This document shows positions 29,893 through 44,100 of a stretch of DNA of 64,000 nt, piece by piece. The DNA is from Gelatoporia subvermispora B (Eukaryota; Basidiomycota; Agaricomycetes; Polyporales; Gelatoporiaceae), in contig KB445795.1 of the NCBI GenBank assembly GCA_000320605.2, forward strand, positions 1,350,693 through 1,414,692, written 5' to 3'. The notes beneath the pieces were generated by a model, which had not been told where the DNA came from, did not search any database, and saw only the letters and a program-made list of their open reading frames with translations. Both the position numbers and the translations under genes were made by a program. Numbering within the stretch: the first letter of the stretch is position 1; every line of letters begins with the position of its first letter.

Positions 29893-32239
29893 ATGGCTAC
29901 TCAAAACCCAATCATTGTCCCGGAAGGCTTCACGCTGCACACTGAAAATACCTCGCACATCCTCTTGGCCTCGGACGAAGCATTCTTGAACCCTGTACAG
30001 GAGTTCAACCGTGATCTGAGTGTCGCATGCATCCGCACTTGGAGTGAACGCTTGAACGAGGAAAAGGAGAAGAAATGGAAACAAGGGCAGGAGAGGCGTG
30101 CCAAAAAGCTCGAGAACGGGTCGAAAGCGAAGAAACAGAAGAGTACGTCCGTGCGGCATATCCGGACGTAACTCTTATAAACGCATGTAGATTCGGCTGT
30201 TAGCTGACAAGGAGGTCCCAGCACCCGCAGGCACCTCCGCGGACGCAATTCCTGACCAAGTACCTACCGAAGGATCCGTTCAGGCAGAACCGGCTGCCTC
30301 GGAGGTTGCATCTACTAGTACAGCGCGCAAAGTACCAGAGGTATTTACGGTCCACTCATCATGCTTGTACCTCTTTGAACCTCGTACGATAGTACCGGCC
30401 TCAGAGAGTCACCATCCTAGAGGCCCTCTCCGCTACTGGGCTGCGATCAATTCGCTATGCGAAGGAGATCCCGCTAGCCAAGTCAGTACTCAGATCCACT
30501 TTTTACACAGTGCCCGACATTGAGCGTATCTTATAGATACGTCATTGCGAATGACGCTTCCCCCGCGGCTGTAGCGGCAATGAAGAGGAATGTGGATATC
30601 AATAACCTCGGGATACCTGAACAACCTGCTGGAGAAAGCGCTAACGAAGCTGCTAAGATTGAAGAGTCCCAGCCTTCACAAGCCAAAGTTCGGATAAATG
30701 AAGGGGATGCATGGTACGCGCAGAATCGTGATGTTTTGAACGCCTTGCTGACTCGATCAGTGCAGTGCACTCATGTACAACCACCGGACGGAGAAGACTC
30801 GTGTTGATGTCGTCGACCTGGATCCATATGGAACAGCGGCGCCATTCATAGACGCTGCTGTTCAATGTGTGAACGATGGAGGTAAATATGTATACTCCGT
30901 CCTTGTGCAATTGGGGTAACGTGTGGTCAGGCCTCCTCTGCGTAACTTGCACTGACCTTGCGGTCCTGGCTACCCTTAACTATCCGGAGAAATGGTGAGT
31001 GCATCGTTTAGAAAGGCAGCGTGTTACGATTTGCTCAATCTGCGGTAGCTACTCTAACTATGGCGGTGTTCCTGTCAAGGCAGAATACTGCCACGAAGCT
31101 GTATGTCAATACGTTGAGGGATGCTTTAAATTTTGCTGACACCGGAAATCAGGCTCTGCGTCTCGTTCTACACACGATATCTACGTCAGCGGCGAGATAT
31201 GGACGGTATATCCAGCCCTTGCTGTCGTTATCAATCGACTTTTATGTGCGGCTATTCGTGCGGGTCTTCACATCCGCAAACGAAGTGAAGAAAGCAGTGA
31301 GGTAGCTACTTGCTTCAGTGTGATCATTTACTCTTATTGACAAGATGTGCAGTAAAACATCTACATACTATATCTGCAGCGGTTGTCAGGCATCGTATGA
31401 ACAACCGATGGGACGTATATTCGAAAAGGTCCATGAGCCCAGTGGCAATGTCAACCTGCAGTTTAAGGCCAGCATCGGGCCCACCGCTCCAGCAAAGTGT
31501 AGCGAATGTGCTCAATCACTGCACGTACGTATATTTTCCATATTTGTATCGCCGCAGACCCCGAAATCTCATCTGTCGCACAGCTCGCCGGCCCGATGTG
31601 GTCAGGCCCTTTGCATGATTCAACATTCGTGACAAAAGTACTGGAGCATGTAGAAGCAAATGAGGACAAGTACGGCACAACTCCTCGCATGAAGGGCATG
31701 TTGACTATCGCCAAGGAGGTCGGTGCACACCATGCCTCAATTTGTGCCAGTCACTCATGATGAATAGGAGTTGGATACGGCCTTCTACTTCACACCAACG
31801 AAAGTTGCTGGCCAATTCCATAGCACGTGCCCGCCTCTGGACGATGTTGCTTCTGCTCTCCTGAATGCGGGACATCGCATTTCACGTTCCCATGCATGTG
31901 CTGGTTCTTTGAAGACCACCGCATCCTGGGAGGACGTCCACGACATCTTCCGCTCTTGGGTGAAGTCACACCCTGTGCGGATGGACAAGATCTCAGAAAA
32001 CTCCCCTGCTCGTCACTTGCTTAATAAGGAACCAAAGTACGTGACCTAGATGTAATCGAATGCATAGTACCGACATTTTCTGCAGGGTGGAGGCCAACTT
32101 CAAGCGGCATCCTCAAACTGTGTCTGCATCCTCAAAAGTGAAGTTGGTCCGCTATCAAACAAACCCTACGCCAAACTGGGGGCCGGGTAAAAAGGCTAGT
32201 GGTGGGAAAAGGAAACGAGAGCAGGGCGATGAGGAGTAA
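29893..32239 (+). CDS. TRM1: tRNA (guanine-26 N2)-dimethyltransferase TRM1
   Basis: SAM-dependent enzyme that makes m2,2G26 in cytosolic and mitochondrial tRNA. The N-terminus is [20 protein letters not shown], then [13 protein letters not shown], followed by a Lys/Glu-rich insert. The methyltransferase core shows [20 protein letters not shown] (motif I), [19 protein letters not shown] and [20 protein letters not shown] (catalytic DPYG), and [12 protein letters not shown]. The downstream cysteine cluster (YYICSGCQ ... CSECAQSLH) is the Trm1 zinc-binding region. The C-terminus is basic: [15 protein letters not shown]. About ten introns split it. It converges on STE11 with 145 bp between stops. 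Confidence 0.93.
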
Positions 32240-32384
32240 TTACAAATGACCAGAGTAACAGAGCATCCAGACTACACCAGGAGTCACTACGCCCGCACAT
32301 AGAAGCCACACTGCGGATATATATGCACCTAGATAACAATGCTGCACCGAAAGCTAATAAAAACAACACGGGCAAATCCCGCGA

Positions 32385-35300
32385 TCATTGCCCGAACGGT
32401 AATGGCGAGTTCACAATCCAAGGATGCTTGAGTAGTTCCGCTGCCGAAGGCCTAGCTTCGTGATCCAGTTCGAAGGTCCGCTCCAGGAAGTCGACTCCTT
32501 CCGGCGAGATATCTGGGGGTATCGTGGGTTTGGCCGACGAACCAATCTACGGAATACGTCAGACCGCGCAGTCAACCAAATCCTTCCTCAGTGAGACACA
32601 GACCTTGAAAATAGCTTGCATCTGTGTGAGTTGTGCCCACGGATGTTCACCTGTAAGCATCTCGACGACCAGACATCCCACACTCCAGATGTCGGCCTTC
32701 CGGGTATATGCTGTTTGCTTGACAACCTCTGGCGCCATCCAGAACACGGACCCTTGAAGGGACGGTCTGTGCGCACGGTGACCAGGTAAGAGGGCTATGT
32801 ATGCCATGTCAATCCCAGCGCGACATGTCATGACAAAAGAGGACTGACTGTCTTCCACCTTCTTGGAGATACCGAAATCTGAGATCTTGATACCACCTTT
32901 GTTATCGACGAGAATGTTTGCGCCCTTGATGTCGCGATGAATGATGTCGCGCTCATGTAGATAGTCGAGCCCTTGCAAGATCTGTCGGACCCAGTTCCGC
33001 ACCAGAGGCTCCTCAAAAGCGCCGTAGTTACGAAGCACGGTGGTAACCGAGCCGCCCGGAACATATTCAAGGAAGATGTTGAGGTGATCATCATCAATAC
33101 ACGAGGCTGCAATTTCGTCGTCAGCAACGTTCTGATGATACGGTAGACTTAGACATACAGTGATATTGCACGATGTTCTCGTGGTGCAAATCCTTCAGCA
33201 GCTCTATCTCCCGTTCGAGAGCGCTGAGCATGGCTTTCTTGCGTTCCTCATTTGGGGCTGAACCAGTCGGCAAGTCAACTTGCTTGACGGCCATGAGAAG
33301 ACCAGTTGCAGCGTCCATGCCAAGATATACCTGTCCGAACGAGCCAGCACCGATAAGAGCTCCCTTGATCCATTTGATCGTACGTTCAGCTAGAGAGATG
33401 CCATTGTCAGTGTAACAATCATATAACGTTTGAGAGGCACACATACTACCGCGAGACATGATCGGTTTACCAGGTTCATCCTCATCTGTGAGAGTCCGCT
33501 CGTCCGGGCTGAGGTCTTCCGCGCCCTCTTCGTCCTCCTCACTCGCAGGTTCAGTATCCAGGAGGCTTCGTTTCTCAGCCTCGTCCTCAACGTCGACTTT
33601 GGTCCATTCGTCCGAACCATCCGAGTCTCTCTGCTGGACCCTGCTCTCTCTGCGTCGGTCGACTTCTGCTGTGATCTCATCTACTGTCATCAGGCTCGTA
33701 GTGTCCGAGCGATCCCGCTTGCTACGCAACTCGGTGATGTAGCTCATCCGCTTCGAGGCAGCAGACGAGCTCCTCGTCATGCTTACATCGTCCTCGAAGT
33801 TCATGGACTCCGCCAGTGACTCTGACGGGAATGCCACCGGCGGCAGCAGATGGGGGCACAAGTGATTTGGATCGCGTGGGTCCGGAGTTCGTTCTGCATC
33901 TTCCGTAGACAATTCGACAGATTTCCCGTCGCTTGTCGATAACGATAGCCGCGGCGGTTCCTCCACAATACTCGGGGCAGTCTCGAGAGACGACGGCGCC
34001 AGTGAGTGAGTGGTCGACGGCGACGGCGAAGCCGGCTTCTGGGGGAAAGGTATAGAGGGGGACGACATCGACGCGCGCGGAGACGCGAAGTTCTGCGACG
34101 CCATCGTGCTCACGCTGAAGCGCGACTGCGACGGGGGGTTCCACGAGATGATGCTGTCCCGCCTGCCGAGCCCTGCGGCGCCGCCCGCGCGCATCATGCT
34201 CTGCCTGCGCGTGCGCTCCAGCACCTTCTTCTCGGTGTTCGGGAAGAACTCCGCCAGATGCGTCGCGATGAGCTCGCTGGGCGGACGCTGGCCAAAGAAG
34301 TTGCGCAGCTTCGACGGGCCACGCTTGAAGTTGCCGGGGCTCTGCGTCGGACTGGAGTCTGGGGCGGCCACGCCGGCTGGCTCGAGTTCTTTCTCGGGGA
34401 TGGGCACGCCCAGGCCACTGAGGATGCTGACGGAGCTGGCACGCTTCATCGCTCGTGAAGTGGGCTGCGCCGTCTGCGGCTCCGGGGTGAGTAGGCCCTC
34501 GTGTGTGCCGGAAAAGACGGAAGTCGTAGGGCTTGTGGCCATCGAACGTCTTGATGTCCCAGCCATCCGTAATATCAGACCATTCTCGCGCATCGGGTCG
34601 TCAGGGGGGGCATGACAGACAGACATAAGTTGTTCCTCAGACAAGGGAGTATCTGCGTGTCGCGAATGATGTCAGTTTCTTGAGCTGCAAAAAGATGGCC
34701 ACGCATATACTGACTGCTGTCCTCGTATCCTCCATCCAGGTAGACGCCCCATCCATCAACAATCACTCCGCCTTCCTGCGTCTCAATACGTTCTGCACCG
34801 TCGTACTCTCCTCTTGACCCAAGCTTGCCAAATTTTTTCAGTGCCTTCACCAGGACGTCCACACCACCAGCGCAATCGGCGACATTCAGTGTGGCCGACT
34901 TGCCTTCAACAGGCAGAAGGAACTTGACCAACTTCCTCCGTAGATCGTCCAGAGACGGCGTATTGTACTGCGGTGTGTTCGGCCGAGCAAAGGGTCCTTG
35001 CCCGACCCTGTAGGACGCGCCAATGGGTGGCGAGGAGGTCCCAGAGACATGCGCGCGCTGCTGAGATGTGAAGCTCTCGTGGATGGGGGACAGCCCGAGC
35101 TGTGGCGCGGAGGCGTACGGGTGAGCATTGCTCGCAGGCGGTCTCGGCGGCGGTTTGTTTGGTGGCGGACCAGGCGGCGGGGTCGGGCTGGAGAACGAGC
35201 CGTTCCTGCTGTGTGTACCGTCGTTGGCAGGGCGATTGACATTCCGCGACTGCGGTTGGGAAGGAGGGAATGGCAGCGGAGACTGTGAGCGAGCTGTGCG

Positions 35301-36287
35301 CCCGTTGGGGGCCTGTCGGGTGTCGGAGGAAAGGCCCGGGTTGGACCAATTACCCTGTGCTTGCGTAGGCGTTAGCAGGCTTGAGCCTTGCTGTGAAGAT
35401 TGAGCGGTATACGCCGGGGGCTCCGGCAACGTAGGCGTGCGTCGCCCTGATATCGCGACTTGTGGTGGATGGAGCGTTCGGGGTGTCCGAGCAGGCGGAG
35501 GGGGAGGCTGCCCGCGTGGTGGAGGTGGCAAGGGAGGGAGGTTGGAACGCACGCTGTGCGCCGTGGTCGGCGTACCATGAGAGGAGCCTGAGCCAGGTTG
35601 CTGAGGAAGAGGTCGAACGCCGTTCAGTCTCGCGGAATCCTGTCCGTCACGAGAGACACGCGGGAGCTCCGGAGACCCTCCCGGAGGTGTCAGATGAAGA
35701 GGCGCAGGTCGGCCGCTCTCGAGTCGCCGAGGTTGGGTTCGAGATGCATAGCCACCCATGTCGCCGTTTACGCTGGGATGCCGCCCATGTTCGGAGATGC
35801 GAGACCGGTTCATTACGGATGTTAGAGCAGAATTGGAGGAGCATTTCTGTCTGAGGCCTTTGACGGCGTTGAGAATCCGGAGTCTGTCTCCAACACTGTG
35901 CATGCCCATTTCCTTCAGCGTCACCTGGTCTAGCTCCAACAACACATCTCCCCGTATGTCATTGCTCCTGAACGTAGTAGCGTGGTGCCCGCACTTTATA
36001 TCGCTGAGCCAGCGGGCTACATGCGCATCCGACCAGGTTCGCAAGAACTCGGAATACGACATAGCCGGTGGGGGGTCGAGGGACACACCAGAATAAGCTG
36101 CCAACGATCCACCTGCATTACCAGAGTTGCCCGACGGCAGGTGGCCGTTGAGATTGATGGTCGAACGCGGCAGTGGCGGGACGCTGTGAATGGAGGATGT
36201 GGGCGACGTTGGGGTGGACGACTGGGAGTGTTGTGCGACATCTTCTAAAGCCTGCAAGCCACTCCCGCTGGCCACTGCAGCTGCCAT
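32385..36287 (-). CDS. STE11: STE11-type MAP kinase kinase kinase
   Basis: MAPKKK of the pheromone/filamentation/osmostress cascade. About 1,150 residues. The SAM domain lies near the N-terminus ([20 protein letters not shown] to [17 protein letters not shown]). A Pro/Ser-rich region with poly-Pro runs follows, then a Ras-association-like domain ([20 protein letters not shown]). A conserved segment comes next, [20 protein letters not shown]. The kinase domain is C-terminal: [12 protein letters not shown] (P-loop), [55 protein letters not shown]. The last exon gives [13 protein letters not shown]. Start ATG at 36287. The SAM-RA-kinase order is the usual one for Ste11/Byr2. It is divergent from AGS1. 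Confidence 0.95.
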
Positions 36288-38187
36288 CCTGACTCGAGTC
36301 TGAGGGTGGTTATGGACGTGCCAAGGTATGTGAGGCTACTGGACGCAGGATTGATGAACTTCGCGAGCGGGGGTCTGTGGCGGCGTCCTCTGGGCGTTCG
36401 TATCAAGAGGAGATCATGAGAAGCACAGGTCGTATCCAAGGTACAAGACGACGACCTCGTATGGAAAATAAGAGGCCAAACCAGACGGACTCTTGCTCCC
36501 TGGGGAGGAGGGGCAATGGAAAGAGGGAGAACAAGGCGGTATGGACCGGTAGCTATGAAACTTGACGGATGCGGGATTATGCATCGGGGCGACTTCAGAC
36601 GCCGAGTACGCTGGTGCGGTCAACACTCAGTACACAAAGTGTTGCGCTCATCATGGCTGTGGATGATGTACTATCTCCTGATTCTCGCTCGTACACATTG
36701 CATTAATTTGTGCTATGTACATCGAATCCGAGAGCCACGAGGTGCTCACGATCTGCGGGAGTATGCTACGCCGCACGGATCGAATACCTTAATTGGCCTT
36801 TAAGACCATCCATAATATGCGGCTCTATTCCGCGCGGTAGCTATGGGAAAACGAAGCAGATACATCATGCACATGTGTGGTAGCCCGATGCTAGATTGAC
36901 CATCTAGATGTGATGTGCTTGCATGGAAGCGAACGAGATAATGCTTGATCGCGGTTGGTCGATACCTTTTGGTAGCTTCTAGCAGTAGTCCGAGACGCGA
37001 GCGAGTCGGTACTAAGCATCCCTAGCCTCCGCCGTGCGGGAACGCCGACGGTGACAATATGCCGCGAGCGAGTAGAAGTCTAGGTATGCCGAAGCGCAGT
37101 TGGTTCTCCCTCGAGCATGCTCGGCAAGGAAGCTTAGCACGCTGGTCTCCCGTGAAAGTCGTGTGCGCGATCAGTCAGCGCTGAGTGGGCGCTGCAGAAT
37201 GGCGTGCGACGGACATGATGTGCAGGAGGCTGTAGCACTTTGCAACAGTCTGCAACACGTTGAGATGGATGGTTATGAGCATGCGCAGGTGAGGGAACGG
37301 CTGAATTCAGAAGAGCTGTCCGGGTACATTACGGGTGTCAAGTAGAGTGGTTGGTTGTTACCATCGGAAGGCGTGAAGTGATGATGACGACTGCTTTGAG
37401 AAAAGGACTAGCGTTCTCGCGTGATGGTTACCCATATAGGCTTATCGACATTGGTGGCAGCACAAGACAGCGCCAGAGCGTGCCAGAGCAGCGCCGTCGA
37501 CCCGGCATCATCGGCAGCACACGCAGGGATGTTCAGCTCTCCCGACACCGCGAAACTTTGCTAAGCCAGTCCAGAGATGCCGACTCTAGGTCGGAGCGAG
37601 GCGACGTCCGCCCGTGCACGGTGTTAGTGTACGGTGCGTGGGCATAATGCGGTGCAAACGATATATTCAATGTATAGGATCCGCGGGTGGATGATCATCG
37701 TCAACTAAAGACGATATTTGAGTGCTGTCGAGGATGTCGAGATGGACATTGGGCGGGTACAGGCCAGTCGTAGCCAGTCGCTGCCATTCGCGGGTGCCAG
37801 TAAGACGGTGGCGGCGGGGAGTGGCGTGCCTGGATTGCCGCCCTCTCGCAGACGCTTGGCAAGGCTGGCTTTCGCTGCTCACGTAAGCCCAGTGCCCCGA
37901 ACGGCGTCTGGACTCCGGCTCAGAAAACGCCCAAATAAAACGAGGCACATATCGGCCTTGTCTCCCCTTTCACTCCTCGTCGGTCTCGTCCTCGACGTCC
38001 GTGTTTCCCCCCCTTTCCATCTTCTTCCTCCTACAAGAATCCCCGGTCGGATACGTCCCCCTTCCTCTCCTTTTCCAACACTTGGCCCATACCTCCCACG
38101 ACTCCATATCAAGCACCTCTACATACCACCTCATCAAGTACCGACACGCGGACTGTACAGTGACCTACCTCTCTTCTCTCGCCCAAC
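36288..38187. promoter_or_regulatory. Divergent STE11/AGS1 intergenic region
   Basis: 1.9 kb, one of the longest gaps in the window. No gene was found; frames at 37100-37345 and 37718-38491 have no recognisable content, and the latter overlaps AGS1 exon 1 in another frame. From about 37980 to 38187 the plus strand is strongly C/T-rich, consistent with the core promoter and leader of a strongly expressed gene. The size suggests complex control of AGS1. Confidence 0.45.
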
Positions 38188-41100
38188 ATGTGGGTGCGCG
38201 CAGCTTTGCTGTCGCTCTTGTCCCTCGCGCAATTCGCCGCCGCGTCGCCGTGGAGGGCTGACCTCGTCGATTACAACATCAACACCAACCAAAATGCCCA
38301 AAGTCCGCTCGAGTATACAACTACGCCTCGCTCAAACTACACCGGGTCTCCTGGCAACTGGAGGTCCATACCATTCTACACCGTCCTTATGGACAAGTTC
38401 GCTGACGGTGACCCGTCCAACAACGACTACTTCGGAACTGTTTACGAGTGGGATTGGCGAGAGACCCAGCTTCGCTTCGGAGGCGACTTGAAGGGTCTGG
38501 TTGCCCACCTGGATTACCTGCAGGGCATGGGCATCAAGGGCATCTTTATTTCGGGTACACCATTCCTGAATATGATGTGGGAGGCGGACAGTAAGTGTCA
38601 ATTAGCGGGCGTCTCGTGGCGACTCTTCTCAGTGTGATAACACGTGCAGGTTATTCGCCTCTGGACTTCACGGTTCTCGATCCTCACTGGGGAACACTCA
38701 AAGACTGGCAGGACACAATTGATGAGATCCATGCGCGTGGCATGTTCTTCATGGCCGACTTTACCGTCGGCACTATGGGTGACCTCGTCGGATTCGAAGG
38801 GTCAGTCCCAAATTCTTGTAAGTACTATCGCGGCATTTGCTGACAAACTCTCGGCCAGTTTCCTGAACGCGTCTGCGCCATTCACCTTGAACGAGTATGA
38901 CGGTGTCTGGAAGCTGCCGAACTACGCGCCTTGGGGATTTGAGAAATACGCCGACTTCGACGTGAGTACAACCATCTATGCCTGTCTGTATGTTGGTTAC
39001 GATGTGTTATCATCACACAGATCGACAATACCTTCAATGCTTCTTGCCAAATGCCCACATTCTGGGATGATAGCGGTGTCATCATTGACATCGGCGCTCC
39101 TGGCGGCTGCAAGGAATCGGATATCGACCAGTATGGTGACATGGAGGCTTTCGGTGTCCACCCGGATTGGCAACGTCAGTTGTCGAAGTTCGCCTCAGTG
39201 CAGGATCGTCTCAGGGAGTGGAAACCGTCCGTAATGGCGAAACTGCAGAACTTCGCTTGCATGGCTATCACAGCTCTCGATTTCGATGCCATTCGTATCG
39301 ACAAGTCCACGCAAATCACAGTAGACTCCCTCACTGCTTGGACCACAGCCACTCGAGCGTGTGCGAAGAACTTGGGCAAGGATAATTTCCTCATTGTTGG
39401 TGAGGTCACTGGTGGAGACACGTTCGGTTCGCTCTACTACGGCCGTGGTCGTACTCCCACACAACTGCCGCCTGGTTTCTTGCAAGCGGGCAACTTGTCG
39501 GAGAGCGAGAACCAGTACTTCTTGCGTGACGCTCCCAACAATGGCCTCGATGGAGCGGCCTTCCATTACTCTATCTACCGCGCGCTCACTCGCTTCCTTG
39601 GTATGGATGGTAACCTCGAGGACGCGTTCGATATTAGCCAAAACTTCATCACCGCGTGGAATCAGATGTTCGTCGACAACGATATGTTGAACGCTGGCAC
39701 TGGCAAGATGGACCCTAGGCACATGTTTGGTACGAGTAACTTCGATGTCTTCCGCTGGCCCAGCTTGGAGAACGGTACGGAACGAAGCGCACTTGGCACG
39801 TTTATCACGAACCTGGTCATGCCTGGTATTGTATTGGTAAGTCCGCCTTTTTGGATCTCGTAGACGAAGGTTTACTTGGCCCGTAGTTGTATTATGGAGA
39901 GGAACAGAACTTCTACGTGTTCGATACTGGCGCTAACAACTACCTCTACGGGTGAGTCGTATTTGATGAACGTTTATCACACAGAGCTGATGGAATGCGT
40001 TTAAAGGCGTCAAGCTATGATGAGCAACAAGGCATGGCAGCGTCATGGATGTTACTCGCTGGGTTCACAGCAGTACTTCAACATCCAGCTGGAGAAGTCG
40101 CTGATCGGTTGCTTCGATGACTGGAACTCCTTGGACCATTTCGACCCCACCACTGACGCTCGTCGCCTCTTCGCCCAGTTCCTGTCTCTTCGTCAAACGT
40201 ACCCCGCTCTGCAGGACGGCTACAACCTCGTACAGGAGGGTAACTGGACGGAGTTCATTGCTCGGCCTGGTTCCAACGGCACCCTCACAGAGATGGGTCT
40301 CTGGTCGGTTTCACGGTCGTACCTGGATGGAATTCAGCCCATTCCTACGGATAGCAACAACACGGGCGTCGTTTGGTTACTTTACTCTAACGAGAATCAG
40401 ACAACGACTTGGGAGTATCCCTGCAGCGACCCGAAGTGGATTTCCACGCCGTACGTAGCTGGCACCACGGTTAAGAACCTGCTCGCGCCTTACGAAGTCG
40501 TAACGCTCGAGGCATCTGGCAAGCCGTTCGGTGTTGCCACCGGTCCTCCGTGGACTGGATGTATGCCGAACGTCACGATGGATCCCTTCGGCTTCAAGGT
40601 ATTCGTGCCAGAGGCCCAATGGGTCGCACCTCCCCCTCAGCTGACACGGTTCCTCCCGGGCCACGATGCGCGAATCACGGCTGAATCGGGCGACGTCAAT
40701 GCTACCGTGATCGACATTGCACTCGAGTTCAACGTCGAGATGGACTGCGCGGGTATCACGTCGGCGCTGTCGTTCAACATGTCGTCTTCTGGCAACGGCA
40801 CGACGCCGAGCATCCTCCAGAGTTCAGTCAAGTGCGGAGCTGTCTCAGACCCGCAGACCCCATCTGTACCCGGTGTCTCGCCTTCCGTCTTTGGCTGGTC
40901 TGCAACACTCCAGGATGTGCCGGACGGCATCTTGACCATTACGCTGAACAACCCGCAAACGAGCGATCACACTGCGTCGACCAACGTACGTTTGCACGTT
41001 ATATGATATCATGGCTCCGGTACTAACATGGGGTCTTCCGTAGTCCGTTGACCACCTACTCCTCCGGAAGGGCTCCAGCAAGAATGTCATGGTCTTCCCC

Positions 41101-44100
41101 GAGTCCGATTATGACAGCGACGCGTTTGGCTTCTCCAATGGCCAGTACACCTTCACGCACAAGGCCCTGGGTGCGGACATGCTCCGCTACTCTTGGAACT
41201 ACGGTCAGAACTGGAGTGACTGGCGTCAGTGGGAACCCGTCACGACAATGAACGCCAGCGTCTTCGACAGCTCTGACAACTTCTGGCAGGGACAGCACGT
41301 CATGGTTCAATGTGAGTATCTTGTTGAGCCCGCGAGAAGTGCTCGTCGTTGATGACTTCTCTAGATTGGAGCAACGCTGCGACGTCGGCCGCCGTGGTAG
41401 TGCACGCCGATCACAACTACAACATGCAGCGGCGTGTTCCGCAGTTCCTCGCTCGTGGTCCGTTCAACGAATGGGGCTTCGACTCTGGTATTCCCGCGCA
41501 GATGACCCACTCCGGCGACGGCAAATGGGAGCTCGAGATCATGGCGACCTGGCCGACGTATGTCCAACTCAACGTGTTCGGCTACGACAACTACTACTAC
41601 GGTGACACCGATGGCGACGGTATCATGGACCGTCTCCCGCCGAACACTGACGCTCCGAACTACCTGAACATGTCTGCGCCTCCTAAGCCCCATCTTGCGT
41701 GGTCACTGATTGTCGATGATTCCGACTTCTCCTGGACTTTGGAGCCTCGAGGTGAATCCGCCGTCGGCGCCATCACCTATGCGCTTTTGCTGTCGATCCC
41801 GCTCATCACTGGTACCCTCGCCGTGATCATCTTCATGTGGTCGTTCTATGGCATCAAGTACAACCAGTGGGGTGTCAAGCCGAACAAGGATCACAGCAAC
41901 TACTTCCCTATCCTCGGCCACCTTGGCAACAAGTCGAGCACCAACCTCAAGGAAAGTGTGCCGATGTCCGAGAAGATGTTTGGTCACCACCACAAGCATA
42001 ATGCGGAGATCATCGGTTGGCCAGAAGACAAGAACAAGAGGCGCACGGTCCTCATCTCAACTCTTGAGTATGAAATCATTGACTGGAAGCTCAAGGTCAA
42101 GATCGGCGGTCTCGGTGTCATGTCAAGTCTCATGGGCAAAGCGATGACGGATGTTGATCTCATCTGGGTTGTTCCAAAGGTCAAGGATATCGAGTACCCC
42201 GCCGGTGACCCCGCCGAGCCGATTGAGGTCATCATCTTCGGCGAGCCGTACCTGATTGAAGTCGAGACGCACACGCTAGACAACATCACCTATGTCATCC
42301 TCGACAGCCCGGTGTTCCGTGCGCAGACGAAGGCTGACCCGTACCCGGCCCGCATGGACGATCTCAGCTCCGCCATCTTCTACTCGACATGGAACCAGGC
42401 CATTGCTGCTACCGTGCGCCGCTTCCCTGGCATCGACATCTACCATATCAACGACTACCACGGCGCCCTCGCCCCGATCTACCTGCTCCCGAAGGTCCTG
42501 CCCGTCTGCCTTTCACTCCACAACGCAGAGTTCCAAGGTCTTTGGCCGCTCCGCACGAAGGAAGAAATGAAAGAAGTCTGCTCTGCGTTCAATATCAGCA
42601 AGGAACACTGCACGAAATATGTACAGTTTGGAAACACGTTCAATTTGCTGCATGCTGCTGCGTCCTTCATTAGTGTCCACCAGAAGTCGATCGGTGTCGC
42701 CGGTGTGTCCGACAAGTACGGAAAGCGTAGTTGGGCTCGTTACCCCGCTCTTTGGACTCTCAAGCATGTCGACTCGCTGCCCAACCCCGATCCCACAGAT
42801 ATTGCGGCGCTTGACGAGAACCCGGTCTCCGTGCGCGACATCCAGATCGACCAGGCAGCCGAGGCGGAGCGTCCGGAGCACAAGCGGCAAGCTCAGGAAT
42901 GGGCTGGTATCAAGCAGGACCCGAATGCCGATCTCTTCGTGTTCGTCGGTCGTTGGTCTAAGCAGAAGGGTGTCGACCTCATCGCCGATGTCATGCCGTC
43001 TTTGTAAGTCCTGTGATCCTCATTTTGTGTCGCGTTATCTAACACCCCATCCTCAGGCTCGAGAAGAGGCCTTCGATTCAACTGGTTTGTGTCGGTCCCG
43101 TCATTGACCTGTACGGACGTTTCGCAGCGGAGAAGCTGGCTCGTCTCATGGAGATGTACCCGGATCGTGTCTTCTCCAAGCCTGAGTTCACCGCCCTTCC
43201 GCCGTACCTGTTCAGCGGTGCGGATTTCGCCCTGATTCCCTCGCGTGATGAGCCATTCGGTCTCGTCGCTGTCGAATTCGGTCGTAAGGGTGCACTCGGT
43301 GTCGGAAGTCGTTTGGGTGGTCTAGGTCTCATGCCTGGCTGGGTGCGTACTGATTTCTCTACTTTTATTTGTTCGTTACTGACTCCTCCATAGTGGTTCC
43401 CCGTCGAATCTATGTCAACGGAGCACATGATGTCTCAGTTGTCGAAGACGATCAAGATGGCTCTGAAGTCTTCACAGGAGGAGCGAGCAATGCTCCGAGC
43501 ACGTTCTGCCGTCCAGCGATTCCCTGTAGTCGAGTGGCGCCAGCGTATGGAGGACTTCCACAAGCGTTCTATCAATATCAGTCGCGGCTTGGCCGGATCC
43601 AACGCATGGCGTCCGTCCGACTGCGATGGTGGTTCGGCCCGCCCTATTGCGGAGCACGACGACTGGAACCCCACGGATCAAGCGTACCCTGCTCAACCTG
43701 ACTGGGACAGTCGCAGCGTGACGGATAGCCCGAGATCTGGCGGTCCCCCTGGCTCGCCTGGACAATGGAGTCAAGAGACATTAACACCTGGCGGCGGCGA
43801 CAGTCGTCTCGCAGCCCCTCCGCGCCTTGTTCCTGATGGTCGCAGAGGCTCATACAGCACAGATGTCTCCGACACTGAGAACGACTACTTCTCGCGGCAA
43901 AGCAGTACCGGCGATGTGCGACAAGATTATGGTAACTTCTTGGAGAGAGCGAACCGCACGATTGCACGTGATCAGAAGCACGTTCCTGATCCGTTCCTGG
44001 ATGCCGCACCATCGAGGCCGTTCGGTGCCCACTCACGAGTTTCATCCGTCGAGTCCATCGCTTCAATTGTCGACGAGAAGCAGAACTCGCCACTTAACAA

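Noticed and set aside
34010..34615. 201-codon plus-strand frame
   Set aside because: Antisense to the Ser/Pro-rich part of STE11; no recognisable domain.
37718..38491. 257-codon plus-strand frame before AGS1
   Set aside because: Runs through the CT-rich leader and then out of frame over AGS1 exon 1; Pro/Ser/Leu-rich, no similarity.
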